This document shows positions 23,201 to 33,900 of a DNA stretch of 64,000 bases, in pieces. The stretch's first letter is position 1; every line of letters begins with the position of its first letter. Source of the stretch: Pachyseris speciosa. Taxonomy: Eukaryota > Cnidaria > Anthozoa > Scleractinia > Pachyseridae. The stretch is from assembly GCA_016490735.1 (NCBI GenBank), contig JAEMWC010000008.1, forward strand, positions 1,293,501 to 1,357,500, given 5' to 3'. The notes below the pieces were generated by a model, which was not told the DNA's origin, made no database searches, and saw only the letters and a list, made by a program, of their open reading frames with translations. A program made the position numbers and the translations under genes.

Positions 23201-26200
23201 ACAACATTTATTGTGTGTGGAAACTTTGCAAGGGGATCTCCATGAGAAAACGAGGGCATGTTAACAGTAGTACAAAGTCGTAGCTCGAATTGCTACATAT
23301 TAAAAATCGTACCTGTTGCCGTATAAGTCATTGATTCCAGAGAAGAATGCGATGGCATAGAAGGACATTTTCTCTGAAAGATAGGGTAAAAAAGTCCAAG
23401 TTATACGCAATTTAATAAGGGTTTGAGTTATACAAAATTTAGTAAGCGCCATTTGATGAATATAAAGTTTGATCAATATGAAAGAAAAATGGCAAAAAAA
23501 AAAAAAAAAAAAAAAGTAGTCGAGGAGATGAGTTATAAAGCCTCTGCCAAATGGGACTTGACTGGTGACGAAACATGATCAAATTTGTTGGGCCACCATC
23601 AAAGCTTAACATTTGATAAACCAACGTACAAAATTATTTTATTCTCGTGTTTTATGTTTGGTTCGACTGGCCAACTACAACTGACACGTTTTTCACGCAT
23701 ATGCACATGAGTGCTGCGTAACCTCATTCGATTGCACCCGCAGATACCGCGTTTTGTTTCAGCTCATTGTAAAAATGGCGAACGAGGAAGAAGGTTCTGT
23801 CCAGCTTCCTCCTCAAGCGCTTCGTTTCGCATTTGCTAGAGCGCGTATAGAGAGGCAGTAAGGCGTCTGGGAACGAGGCAGGGTTCTGTCGATGTGCCTG
23901 AAGTTGAAGCTCAAGAAACCCATAATCGAAAGCCGAATTGAAACAGAGTAAAACCAAAGCAAGGAGATGCAGTAACTACTACTACTACTACGACCAAAGC
24001 CGGTCTGGTGTCGATTGCGTTGTAGAGACTCCCATGGGACGCGTTATTAAGCAATCGGTACGCTCTCCTGTTAGAAACCGTGTGACACTTCTTATTATTT
24101 TTTTTTTGCGTTGTTGTAAGCACGTATGTTTTAGGTGTTAGATGTGTATACTGTTCAGTGGAGCATTGTATGCAATTGTACTGCATTGTAAAAAAATGTA
24201 AGTGTCGAATTGTAAACAGTGTAAGTACTGTACTGTAGTAGTGTAAATACTGTATTGTAAGAAGTGCAAAAAGTACCGGATCGTAATTAGTCCAAGTATC
24301 TTATTGTCAATGTCTTATAATGTAACTACAGTCGTGTAAGTAACGCAAGCAATTGTAAGTATTGGAAGTGTTTTTTGTGTTGAAATAAAAAAAAACTGTG
24401 TTTGTAAAAACAAACAAACAAACAAAAACACAACAACAACAACAACAACAACGTTTGGCCAGGGCTTCAAACATCAACATCTTTTGGTCACCAAACACTT
24501 TCCGTTTGGACGGGGCTTAACAGCTCTGGGCCCGGTTGTTCGAAAGCCGATTAACTTAATCCAGGATTAGCGTAAACTTTGGTTGCAGTTTTTGTCTTTT
24601 GGATGAAACTTTCTTTTGCTGATTTTTGCTTTTCAGGATTGACGTCCTATAATCTAAAATTGTGTAGGATATCAGCGTTTAACAATGTTTGTGGATAGAG
24701 AAATAAACTCCTTGGTTAATTTTTAATCTTGGATTAGAGTTAATCGGCTTTCGAACAACCCGGCCCTGTTCCATAACATTTAACTGTAGGGAAAACTTAG
24801 GGTCAACCTTACCTGAGCAAATTCTCCCTCGTTGGTTGACGTCGTTTTCTCAACTTCGCCAGGTTTAGGTTCTTTGGTTCCCAATTGAAAAATAAAGGCA
24901 GACAGCAGACCTATTCCTACCAAAATTAGACTCACTACCTGCGAGTGAAAAACGATCATATCCAGTTTAATAAATTGTCGAGGCAGAAATTAGTTATATT
25001 TGACGAAATGTCTTTTTTTACCGTAAAATCCATTGAGCTTTCTGCTGTAACTTGGTCACTGGTGTCCTGGCCAAAAACTGCCCAAGCCACAAGGTAAGTC
25101 ACGATCCCGCTCAAGAATGAGAATGCAGTCCTTCGAAACACGAAAAGAACAAACAACAAAATTGGGTGATATAGCGGATTCTGCCCGCGAAATTTGAAGA
25201 CTTATATCTTTCTTTTGAACGGGTAAGCGAGCATCACCAATTGAAACCTTTGGCATTTTTGCTAAAACAGTTTTACTTACTTGATCATTCTTCTTTACTA
25301 CAAAGTTGCCACAGCAAGCTATTCCTTTATAGGTATGTTTTACTGCAATTTCCTTCTTTGTTTAGTTTCTTTTGGATTCATCATAGTGTTTTTGTATAGC
25401 CTGCGTTTAAAGCTTGGTAAATTATCCTGTTTCTTTGTGTATGGAAAACTATGACAACTAAGATGACAGATTCAAGTTTTCCACCTACTGGAGAACGTCT
25501 AAAAATAACTTAAACGCTTCATTCAACGATTTTGATCACAGTAGAAACTTCATCGGGCGACTGTTTTTTCTGATTCAAGTTTGACTGTAGTAGCCTTCAT
25601 ACTCTCCGAGCTCTGGAGGTGTCAAAAGGATTAAAAATAAGAGAAATTACAAATTAAGGCTAATGAAAACAAAGGACAAAAAAACAAACAAACAAACAAA
25701 CCTCCATGCGTTCAGCTCAACAGCTTCAGCGTGATCTTTGGCGATGTCTGGAATGATTGACAGGTGTCCTACCTCCAAAGTAGTAATGGCAAAAGCCAAA
25801 CAAGTGTTCAGCATCGCGACGTACAACATCAGTTGCCACTGCTCATCACTGCTTTGGCAAGGTAAACAAGAACTATAGTACAGCGGAATGACGATTGCTC
25901 CCACCACTGTTGCAATCAGATGCCAAGACTTCTTTCTTCCAAGCTTTCGAGACAGAAATGGGATGCTAATTCTGTCTGTCAAGAACGCACTGACTGGCAT
26001 CATTGCAGCAACAATTAAGGCCCCATACAACATCAACCAGCCAGCATTAGCTGCAGAAAGACCGAGAACTTTCATAAAAAACACCAAGCGGAAAGAGACG
26101 AGAAGCTGGCGTCCGAAGTCATTCAACACGTGACCCACTCCACAAGAAAAGCGTTGGAATAGTGGTGTCTTAGATTCTGAGGCGTCTTCTGAATTTCGAC

Positions 26201-26222
26201 AGAAAAATATCAACGCCACCAT
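17157..26222 (-). CDS. MFSD12: MFSD12-like major facilitator transporter (ten exons)
   Basis: Ten minus-strand exons join in one frame: 26222-25702, 25130-25022, 24938-24813, 23373-23313, 22949-22273, 21015-20923, 20287-20195, 19376-19203, 18411-18314 and 17293-17157. They give about 696 codons. Every junction has GT/AG sites and matching phase. The product has 12 predicted helices, the N-terminal CGVGHVLNDF segment and a loop with DR followed by LGRKKSWHL. It also has the CLPC motif and LSIIPDI..HAEAVELNAWR, all hallmarks of MFSD12. Mammalian MFSD12 is about 480 residues and imports cysteine into lysosomes and melanosomes. The extra length here is a long acidic, Ser/Thr-rich loop between helices 6 and 7. 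The first ATG follows an AG that looks like an acceptor (TTTTCAG), so a 5' non-coding exon probably lies upstream. The substrate in this organism is inferred only from the family. Confidence 0.88.
17960..18770. repeat. Segmental duplication, copy 2, part B
   Basis: Counterpart of 11340-12040, containing the intact exon 9. In this copy parts A and B are only about 380 bp apart, which shows the original spacing before insertion in the other copy. Confidence 0.75.
18314..18411 (-). CDS. MFSD12: MFSD12-like exon 9
   Basis: 98 bp, acceptor TTCCAG, donor AAAG/GTAAAA. It encodes helix 11 (SGFVFAFMGLMSRLMRAAL) and LTTAIQKLFPEE. A decayed copy lies at 11692-11789. Confidence 0.87.
19203..19376 (-). 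CDS. MFSD12: MFSD12-like exon 8
   Basis: 174 bp, acceptor TTTCAG, donor AAG/GTAACT. It encodes helices 9 and 10, including VMIYPAVVLLGFGFSAML and the segment SFATELIGDNK. Confidence 0.87.
20195..20287 (-). CDS. MFSD12: MFSD12-like exon 7
   Basis: 93 bp, acceptor TCTTAG, donor AAG/GTAAGA. It encodes helix 8 (IAYVPMIMLVSATLSSGI) and KKLIKTIGNK. Confidence 0.85.
20923..21015 (-). CDS. MFSD12: MFSD12-like exon 6
   Basis: 93 bp, acceptor TACTCAG, donor GTAATT, phase 0 at both ends. It encodes helix 7 (VAFIFTCTKVLEALSFSYLP) and the YRMQFEK loop. Confidence 0.85.
21188..21670 (-). pseudogene. GIY-YIG endonuclease remnant of the Penelope element
   Basis: Contains CGKVYIGETGRSMHERIKEH, which is the GIY-YIG core, and RRAKEAIQIRLHPNNINRD. 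A stop (TAG for Trp) interrupts it. The tail is hydrophilic and ends near 21188. Confidence 0.8.
21886..22155 (-). pseudogene. Penelope reverse transcriptase, C-terminal fragment
   Basis: Encodes FLDTLIIKDSNGHLSTSVY and KPTHTDQYL, typical of the end of the Penelope reverse transcriptase. The frame is lost by an indel near 21915. The upstream catalytic domain is absent. Confidence 0.8.
22273..22949 (-). CDS. MFSD12: MFSD12-like exon 5 (225-residue central loop)
   Basis: 677 bp, acceptor TTTTCAG, donor AAG/GTATTT. It encodes a hydrophilic, acidic, Ser-rich loop (ETESSYEDEIHD, SDKTE-type text), followed by RAWLKDPHLYK, the conserved lead-in to helix 7. It is much longer than the matching loop of vertebrate MFSD12. 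It may be a regulatory or disordered insertion. Confidence 0.82.
23313..23373 (-). CDS. MFSD12: MFSD12-like exon 4 (small)
   Basis: 61 bp, acceptor TTTCAG, donor GTACGA. It encodes about 20 Ser/Met-rich residues in the central loop. The phase fits both neighbours, but because it is short and not conserved in the family it is the least certain exon. Confidence 0.6.
24160..24375. repeat. Degenerate TGTAAGTA-type short repeat
   Basis: Loose repeats of GTAAGTACTGTATTGTAA-like text within the intron between exons 3 and 4. Non-coding. Confidence 0.55.
24528..24766. mobile_element. MITE with long terminal inverted repeats
   Basis: Begins with GGGCCCGGTTGTTCGAAAGC and ends with its near complement, GCTTTCGAACAACCCGGCCC. 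The inverted ends are about 35 bp and include CGATTAACTTAATCC. It is 239 bp, non-coding, and lies in an intron of the transporter. The ends fit a non-autonomous DNA transposon. No clear target duplication was found. Confidence 0.75.
24813..24938 (-). CDS. MFSD12: MFSD12-like exon 3
   Basis: 126 bp, acceptor CGCAG, donor GTAAGG. It encodes helix 6 (VSLILVGIGLLSAFIFQLG) followed by a Lys/Glu-rich cytosolic start (GTKEPKPGEVEK). Confidence 0.85.
25022..25130 (-). CDS. MFSD12: MFSD12-like exon 2
   Basis: 109 bp, acceptor CGAAG, donor GTAAAA. It completes the Arg codon and encodes helix 5 (FLSGIVTYLVAWAVFG) and a short polar loop, ending in phase 0. Confidence 0.85.
25702..26222 (-). CDS. MFSD12: MFSD12-like exon 1 (residues 1-173)
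   Basis: Starts at an ATG eight bases after a TTTTCAG acceptor-like site and ends GAG/GTTTGT in phase 2. It encodes helices 1-4, with GVGHVLNDF near residues 28-36, DR at 83-84, GRKKSWHL near 95-102, CLPC near 119-122 and HLSIIPDI near 153-160. Confidence 0.88.
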
Positions 26223-26296
26223 CTTGTGATCTGAAAATATAATTCATAAGAGATTACTGAGCTTAGCTCTCATAATGTTTCTTTCTTTTTCTATTC

Positions 26297-26420
26297 ATTC
26301 GCTTCTAAAGCCGCAAATTCGGCTTTCTGGATAGGATCTATCGAAATCTCGAACTCCTTTGATTTCGAGATTTCGACAGATCCTGTCCAGAAAGCCGAAT
26401 TTACGGCTTTAGAAGCGAAT
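26297..26420. mobile_element. Foldback element just upstream of transporter exon 1
   Basis: 26297-26357 is the near-perfect reverse complement of 26360-26420 (ATTCGCTTCTAAAGCC and its complement at the ends). It is an almost loop-free palindrome about 75 bp upstream of the first coding ATG. Confidence 0.75.
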
Positions 26421-28700
26421 TTCTTGGGAATTATTGGAAGGATGAAGCCCAAATTGGGCGAGGAGTTGAAGAATCTTCTCATCGATCAGGAACCGTCTTC
26501 AGTTAGGTGAGATTTTCAGTAATTTGGAGTTAATTATAGTTTGAAGTGGAAGAGGTCGGGACTTTTCGGCGGTTACTTGCATGCCTTGGAGCTTCCTTCT
26601 GTCTTAGAAACCCAACGGTCGAGAGTGATTCAGACGATTCAGTAAAAGAGCGTTTTAAACGGCCCGGGGAGGCAAAAAACACTACTCCTCAGTGTGTTAA
26701 CATTTGATTTCACTTTATTGAGATTTCTAGACCAAGATACCATCAAAATTACGTTATTTAGTGTCTTATTCGTAACCGCAATACATTTCTTTGTATTTCC
26801 GTAGTTTTCACATGTCAACACACTCATAGGGTGGTTCGCCTGTGGTTTTAGTTATGCCAGCCCATTGCATACAAAACTGGTATCAATAGCATGTATGGTC
26901 TCTCTCCTCCGCAGAGGCTCAAGGAGGTGAATCCGCTGAGCGAGGAACACGCGGGCGTAAAAAAGAAGTGAGGGGGCGAGAGAGGTAGCTTCTGCATGAT
27001 ACCACGCCCAATATGGACGTCATCCGGGGGAGGCATTTTTAAAAATGTCTATCCAAGTGGGGTGGTGAGCGTACTTTTCCCGTGCCGGTAAAAATGGCGG
27101 GTGGACGCGAATCCCGATTCTTCGCTTGCACGATGTCGATGAATTGCTTACGAAAACGTAGTTGAATGCTTGGAAATTGGGGAAAATTTGTTGTCCTCGC
27201 GAATAATGTGTTTCCAAAAGGCCTTTTATTTTGTCACGATGGGATGGCTCATCATTTTAGGATCCATTGCATACACGAGCCGAGCGCCATGTGCAGTGCA
27301 GCGAAAGCAGGGGAAGGATTTACTCTGGAAACTTCTAGCAGCTGAACTGATGTTGGTCTCTCTGGAAAGCTACACACTTCTACTCATTGTATTTCTGAAG
27401 AACCGTTCACGAAAAACGCCTCAATAAGACCAGAATCTCTTTCGCGTGAGTCAGTAAAATTAGGTGACAATCTTCCCGCTAACCATCCCTTACATGAATT
27501 ATTACAGGTTTCCAAAATTTTTTAATGGCGGTAAATGCGATGTCTTAACAATACTTTTACTCGAATTTGAAGCTTAAGACATGACCTATTTAAAAACTGG
27601 AGTGAATTTATGTAAAGATGAAATAAAACACCGCGAAAGGAGCTAACGTGCTTCTCCATTTTGAAATCTTCGTCGGTAATTAGACACAATGTAAAGAAAC
27701 AATTGTGCGAGCGTAAAAATTCATAACTCGAGTTAGATTTATCGTTATGGAATCATTTTGGTCTCTTTGGAAACCTATAGACTTCTAGCTTTTGTATTTC
27801 CGAACGACCGTTATCCAAAACGCTTGACAAAGACGAGAATCTTTTTTCCCAGTCAGCGCTAAAATAACGTGACAAATTCCCCGCTAAAACAGAACACTAC
27901 TTTGTACACTACTGACGTTTCAACAGATTTTTAACCCCGTTCAACATTCTCATTACACCAATTCGAAACTGAAGATTTGTCTTCTGTGAAAATATAAATG
28001 AATTTTTCTATTCATGAAATGTAAAAGCCACAAACTCTACTCTTAAGCTTACTCCCATATCACTCCCCACAGGTTTCAGGGGGAATTCGAAAATCCTTCT
28101 GAGACAGACTCTTTTGCCTTTTTTTTCCCGAACTTCTGAAATCTTCTCCCAACAGTAGCCACTGAGAACTGTAGCCACAAGATAGATGCTGACTTTCGCC
28201 AAGTTTGAAGCTGTTAAATTTAACAAGGGTCAAGAAATCCGTTGATGGACAAGAAACTACAAGAATGTGCAAGAAAACGATAGAAATCAGGCGGAGGTTC
28301 GGTTTCCTGCGCCTGCACGCACCTTGCGCAGCGGACACATCCTAACGCCTTACCGATCGTTGTACTGATAACCGAACCTCTGCGGAGGAGAGAGTCCTTC
28401 TCTACTCTGGGGACTAAAATTTGATGTTTGGTGTTGCAAATCGTTCAATTGTTAAAATGTAGTTGTTATTTACTCTGTCATAGTAATTACGTTTCCCATT
28501 CCCTATCCATTAAATAACTGAATGATATCTGAGATCGGCGGATGTGTTGCCGAAACTACCCTGAGCTGAATATTGCTTGTCCGGTTATTACAACTACAAC
28601 TGGATGTTTGATAACTTACAATAAAAATTCCTCAGTCTGCTACCACGATTTACTGATTCAAGTACGACTTCCACGTGTTGACAAACCAACTCAGGAATCA
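26421..28700. other. No supportable gene; internal duplication
   Basis: The plus frame 27170-27427 encodes 85 residues with two hydrophobic stretches (FYFVTMGWLIILGSIAYT; LESYTLLLIVFL) but matches nothing I know. Its 3' part is repeated in decayed form at about 27740-27900, which suggests a repeat and not a gene. The minus frame 28008-28226 faintly resembles transporter exon 2 but its splice phase is wrong. Confidence 0.3.
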
Positions 28701-29032
28701 GCACACAAAGCGGTTAACAGCCAGAAATAATTTTATTATGTAAATGCTGAGAGAATAGGTTTCTGTTCTGCAAAAGAATCTCAATATCGATATCAGTGCA
28801 GCGATTAAAATCCCTTCTTTAAAATTAATTATCCAATGTTCTTTGCCCCTATTCTCATTCTTTAAGTCGAAGCAAACATACAATTTGCAAAGATGAACTG
28901 AGATTAAGTCTTAAATCATTGTCTGCATCGACAAGATTTCTCTGATTCGAATTATTCGCTTGACGACTTTTATCAATGTTAAACACGTTTAGCCACGGAT
29001 CTAACATTGTTATTTTTCTGTGTTTCGCTCTC
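28701..29032. repeat. Repeat related to the inverted-repeat arms
   Basis: The TTATTATGTAAATGCTGAGA text here recurs at 32330 and 35640. The TTATCAATGTTAAACACGTT text recurs at 33750 and 36510. This is an outlying copy of the units that build the left arm. Confidence 0.6.
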
Positions 29033-29769
29033 AGGGAGCTTAAAGGAGCACTGTCACCGTGATTTACGCTGTTTTTGGTTCAATTCTGCCAAAATTACTG
29101 CCTTCTACCTGTTATCGTGCAAAAAAATGCTCCTACAGAATCAGCAAGATGAATTCCAATGAAATTCTACCAGGGAGCTAACCATAAAAAATTTTTTGGC
29201 GATTTTTCAATGCATAGCTTGAAATTTTGAAAAAACTGGCAAGTTTTTTCAAATTTCAATCCATTTCCATCCTCGTCATCTTTGATGGAATACAGGAGTT
29301 TATGGTGTCAATGCAGTACTACAGTCTTTGGCAGCAAAACTAGACCATTATTTTAAGGTTTCCACTGATGCATTGGCAGTTTTAAGCTTTTTAAAGTGAT
29401 GGTACAATAGCGTGACACTGCCCCTTTAAGTAACGACGACGGCAACGGCAAATAAAACGTCATTTCAAAATCTAACCTCTTGTATTTGTAATTCTTTCGC
29501 GATCAATCCAATTTGTCTCACTTGGAAAACGCTGGCGAATTCGCCAGGGGCTGAATTACTACAAACGGCGTCAAAGTCAGGAAAAAGAAAGAAAATTTGC
29601 CGTCATGGGCTCACGTTCTCGAGAAAACATAAAACTTGGCCATTTCACGTTGTTGTTTTGCAGAGGACAGCAAAGAAATTTCCCAAACTGCAAACGCACG
29701 TGCAGAGCGATTGTTTTGTTTTTTGACGTTTTCATTACCGTTCCCGTCCTCGTTGCTAACGCTCCCTAA
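29033..29769. mobile_element. AGGGAGC-ended element
   Basis: It starts AGGGAGCTTAA and ends GCTAACGCTCCCT. The inner body contains AACGACGACGGCAACGG. At 33815 and 36570 the same flanking text (TTTCACTCTTAGC then TATTGTCTGAT) continues without this block, so those are related sites lacking the insert. No protein is encoded. Confidence 0.55.
29044..29425. mobile_element. TTAA-flanked MITE nested in the AGGGAGC element
   Basis: Inverted ends AAGGAGCACTGTCACCGTG and AGCGTGACACTGCCCCTT pair with few mismatches. The block is bounded by TTAA at 29040-29043 and 29426-29429. TTAA duplications are typical of piggyBac-type elements. It is 382 bp and non-coding. Confidence 0.6.
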
Positions 29770-32029
29770 TTGTCTGATGTCACGTTTTTTGGCACTCGTC
29801 CCCATTATTGCGTGGGAGGCTATTTTCAAGGATGTCATAGCCGATCTTGACACATTAGAGTGAATTCGTATAATCCGTTCCTTATATGCTAATAAGGCGC
29901 ATAATATTCTAATTACTAGTTTGGGTACGCACGAGATAGTTTTCATTTTGGAATGCATTGGCCTTTTTAAAATCTGAGCCTGAGTATTCGTTGTGAGGGA
30001 AAAGACCATGGAGGTGCACGAAATACGCGTGGTACTTTTGAATATTCTTGCCATTTTGCTGACGTTCGTGACTTTACAGGTACCACCGCCAGACGAAAAT
30101 CATTTCCCTCTGCAGCATCGGTTGTTTGAGAATTTTTATGGAGAACAGTTTGCTTGCTTTCTTCAGGGACCGCGCAGGGGGAGGGGCCGGGGGGCAGGGC
30201 ACCCCCACTTTTTGCTGAAAAAATAATAAATTAAGTAAAAGACATCCAAAATAAACGAACTTTAAGGGGAAAAACATCCAAATAGATGACTAGTTTCTTT
30301 CGATCCTGTCTGATGGAATAAATTTTAAGACCACTATCTTTACATTTCATACACTTAGTTGTAGTCTTCTGTTGGTGATCAAAATGGGGTTGACAGACCA
30401 ACGCCACTCCTGCTGTGTGCTCATTGTGTTGTTTACGGCCTTTCTAGCTTTGCTTTAACAAGCATATCTTTAAGCGACTTTCCTTTTCTATAAGATAATC
30501 AAGGGATGTTCCTTGAATATCTGTCTGAGTAATGGTTGTTCTTGCATTAGATGCCATTTGTCCATTAGTATGTTTTCAAACATGGTAACGATGGTTGAAA
30601 TTGCGTCACGAAGGGTGGAAGCTACTAGTGTGCGTTGTCAGTTTTTGTGTCAGAGCTGTTCAGTTTTCTGTCCGCATAGTTAACTTCTGGGAGTATCTGT
30701 TCCACCAATTTCTTAGGGTAACTTCTAGAGATAAGGCGCGTTTTAAGGTGTTGTATGTTGTCTGTGAAAGTAACTCTTGAAGAGGTACTAAAGAAAGGCT
30801 CAAAGAAAAGACTCAAGAAAGGTTTATTTATGATCTTACAGTACTAAACACTCACAAAGAAGAAACACAAACTTTGCCGTCTGCCGGATGTGGCAAGTGA
30901 ATTTTTTTGTCGTAAAGACAATCCAAAAAGAAATTTCGGTACATTCAGACAATCCGATTTCGAGACAGTAAGCGAATAAATGAGCCAAAGTAATGATTAC
31001 TCTACCTTCGTTTACAGATTATGTTAAGTCTGATTATAAGTTTATTTTGTCACTAAGCCCTTTCTCTAAATGCTTGAATCGAGTTGAAAAGTGTAGAAAA
31101 GGACATGACTTGAGTTTTTGAGTTGATAAAATATGTTAACTGCTGGACAAAGCTTATGAATCCAACGGAATTATATGCGTTTTAATAATTTTTAGAATTA
31201 GTCTCCTCCCCTCACTTGAAAATGCGAGAGCGTCCACCCCCCCCCCCCCTCCCCCCACCCTGAAAACTGTTCCGCGGGCCCTGTTCTCAATTGTTTTTCT
31301 CACTACCATTAAGCGATTCTCATTTGCTTATAAGGAACGGGTTATACGAATTCACTCTATTAATTACAAGGATAACAATGACCCTTAATATAGAACTTAT
31401 TTTTGTTATTTATTTTCGTACGTTCTTCGCTTTCCAACTTTGGCGAGTTACCGAACCGTAAATGAAACACGTGTTCAATTTTAGATATTCGTCAGTTCCT
31501 TCGTTTACTTGTTTCGCTTTTCTTGCTTTTTTTTAACCAGACATGAACGAATTGATTTGGGATCATCAATTTGTCTTAGTCTCACTTTCTCGTTTCGTTA
31601 TCACAACTTCGTTCCTTTTTTAGTCTTGTATCTTACACCCTCCGGGGATTATTGCGAGACAAAGACTCGTTAAGCTATCTTTGGACGCTTAAAGATAAAC
31701 AACTTTCGAAAGAAACTCACTAACCAGTCACGAGATAAAATTCTAAGCAACTGTGAATTTGGCTGCGGTGGGTTATCGGGTATTAAATAATGTGGCTCTT
31801 GTCAGTAAAGGCTGCAGATAAAACAGAGGATGAGAAGAGAATCCCAAAATTAAAACTGAATTCAGACAAACTATTGAACGAGACTGCACTGATAGGAAAC
31901 CCTTTTGAAGGCCCATTGTAAAGGTTGTTGCAAAATGGGCGTTCGTGTTTTTATTTTGAAATCGCATTGTTGTTAGCTGACGCATTTTCCTTACCCCTGA
32001 CTACACCTTCTAACACGGTTATAGAACAT

Positions 32030-32330
32030 TAATTTTCTTCAATCAACAAAGTCAGGACATTTAGTACACCCAGCATCAAAGTTGGTGAAGCTTATGTCGC
32101 ACCTGTGTTGTCTGCAAGGAATCTGGGAGTTTGATTCGACTCCCACATGAATGGACACTCATATATCCAGGACGTTTTGCAGCGCATTCTACTATCTTCA
32201 CAAACATCGTCACATCAGGAAATACTTCTCAAAGGAGCATACTGAACAGCTACTTCATGCATTCATCACAAGTCGATTGGACTGCTGAAATAGCCTGCTC
32301 GTACGTCGTTTCAGAATGTCAGATCACTTT
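32030..32330 (+). pseudogene. LINE reverse transcriptase C-terminal fragment, left arm copy 1
   Basis: Reads SIKVGEAYVAPVLSARNLGV, stop, FDS, then RILLSS and, after a frame change, REHTEQL-type text. This is the segment after the catalytic core in CR1/L2-like non-LTR retrotransposons (ARNLGVWFDS; FITSRLDCCNSLL). The Trp of GVWFD is TGA. The same stop is present in the right-arm partner at 60655-61010. Confidence 0.75.
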
Positions 32331-32599
32331 ATTATGTAAATGCTGAGATAATAGGTTTCTGGCCTGCACACGAAGCTCGGTATCTTTATCATGCAACGAT
32401 TAAAATAACTCAGTCTTTAAAATTCAGTATGCAATGCTTTCTGTCTCTATGTTACACCCTTCAGTCGAAACAAACATGCCATTTGCAAGGATTAAAGATT
32501 ACGTCTTAAATCGTTATGAACATCGACAGCATTTCTCCCAGGATTCGAATTATTCGCTTGACAATTAAACACTCTATTGACGTCATTGTTACTATTTCC

Positions 32600-33022
32600 C
32601 CCGGTGGGGGGGGGGGGGGGTACTCCCTATAATGGCCTATACGGGGAGGCTTCGCCCGAAAGGGGTACCTTTTTCACGCTTCAGGTATATGAAAGGGTAG
32701 GGATTTCACGAGTCGAAGTATATGAAAGGGTAGGGAAATCTGTCATTGAGGTATTTGAAAGGGCCTTTCATTAAAATATTTCGAACACACATACCTTATG
32801 ACTGTACTATTTTAATTTATTGACCTCTACATAAAAAAAAATACAAGAAGACTTCCTGTTTAGGTATACGAAAGGGGTACTATTTGGCAAAGGAAGGTAT
32901 ACGAAAGGGGTACATTTTCTGTCAAAAATGGTATATAAAAGGATAAGGGGTCGGACCTTGCGACGGAGCCTCCCCGTATTAAAATTATATTAGTACCCCC
33001 CCCCCCCCCCCCCACCCACGGG
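32600..33022. mobile_element. hAT-like MITE with 8 bp target duplication, left arm
   Basis: The ends are CCCGGTGGGGGG and CCCCACCCACGGG, both followed inward by a long G or C run and then TACT/AGTA. Flanking CTATTTCC occurs at 32592-32599 and 33023-33030, an 8-base target duplication as made by hAT elements. The related site near 35900 reads CACTATTTCCTCAGC with no insert. The body is made of degenerate TATATGAAAGGGTAGGG and TATACGAAAGGGGTAC repeats. There is no protein. Confidence 0.85.
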
Positions 33023-33569
33023 CTATTTCCTCAGCTCGTGTTTTTCTTTCCCTCTAACTCTTTACTCTTAAATCTTAAATTTAAGGGCGTTTGATCAAAA
33101 TTATCAACCCAAATCTACTTTGCTTGACTTTTTTTGAATTCAGAAGCAGATAAACTGAAAAATTAAGAGTAGGGAATATGTCTCGAGGAAATCATTATTG
33201 ATTGCAACAGTAATGTATGGAAGGTAAGGTCTTCTTTTTGGCTCGAAGTCTCCGAAGTTACGTAGATTGTGTTCAGAACGTCTGAGGCGGAAACGAGCCG
33301 CTCGACAGCTTTACCTACAGTTGCGCACCATGTGATAAGGCTCACTGTTTGGTTTTTAATAATTACCTCCCCTTGGCCAGAGGCAAATTTTATGACGTGT
33401 GTAGAGCATATAGATATAGTTCATACTGCAAACGTGCAGAGAAAGCACGCTCAGGGGGCCAGCTTTGCTTTGTGTTCAATTTCTTGGTGAATTTATATTA
33501 TATTCTGCTTGTTAAAGAACAATTTACCGAAATGGACCAAATTAACTGGATTCTAACTTCCCCACGTTG

Positions 33570-33900
33570 ACATATCACGCTTTAATAAAGAAAAATTTTT
33601 GAAAGTTTACCCCTACTATAATATTGTTATATTTTGTTTTTGTTTCAGCAAAGTTAGAACGTTTAACAACCCATGTTAGATGACGTTTGATCAACACTTG
33701 TTTTTGTTGAATGAATGTTTCCTGCTCTATCAAAGATTTTAACCGACTTTTATCAATGTTAAACACGTTTAGCCACAGGTCTAGCATTTGTTATTTTTCT
33801 GTGTTTCACTCTTAGCTATTGTCTGATGTCACGTTTTTAGGGGAAACCTATTTTGCACCTTGTCCCCATGATTGCGTGGGAGGCAAACATTCGATAAAAT
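33570..33900 (-). repeat. Repeat unit with a conserved short frame
   Basis: The minus frame starts ATG-Leu-Asp and encodes SLIEQETFIQQKQVLIKRHL. The same frame is open in related copies at 34633-34863 (plus), 36359-36565 (minus) and 57640-57800 (plus). No domain is recognised. Confidence 0.45.

Noticed and set aside
28008..28226. Minus frame with weak likeness to transporter exon 2
   Set aside because: The likely acceptor gives the wrong phase, and similarity is limited to a hydrophobic stretch.
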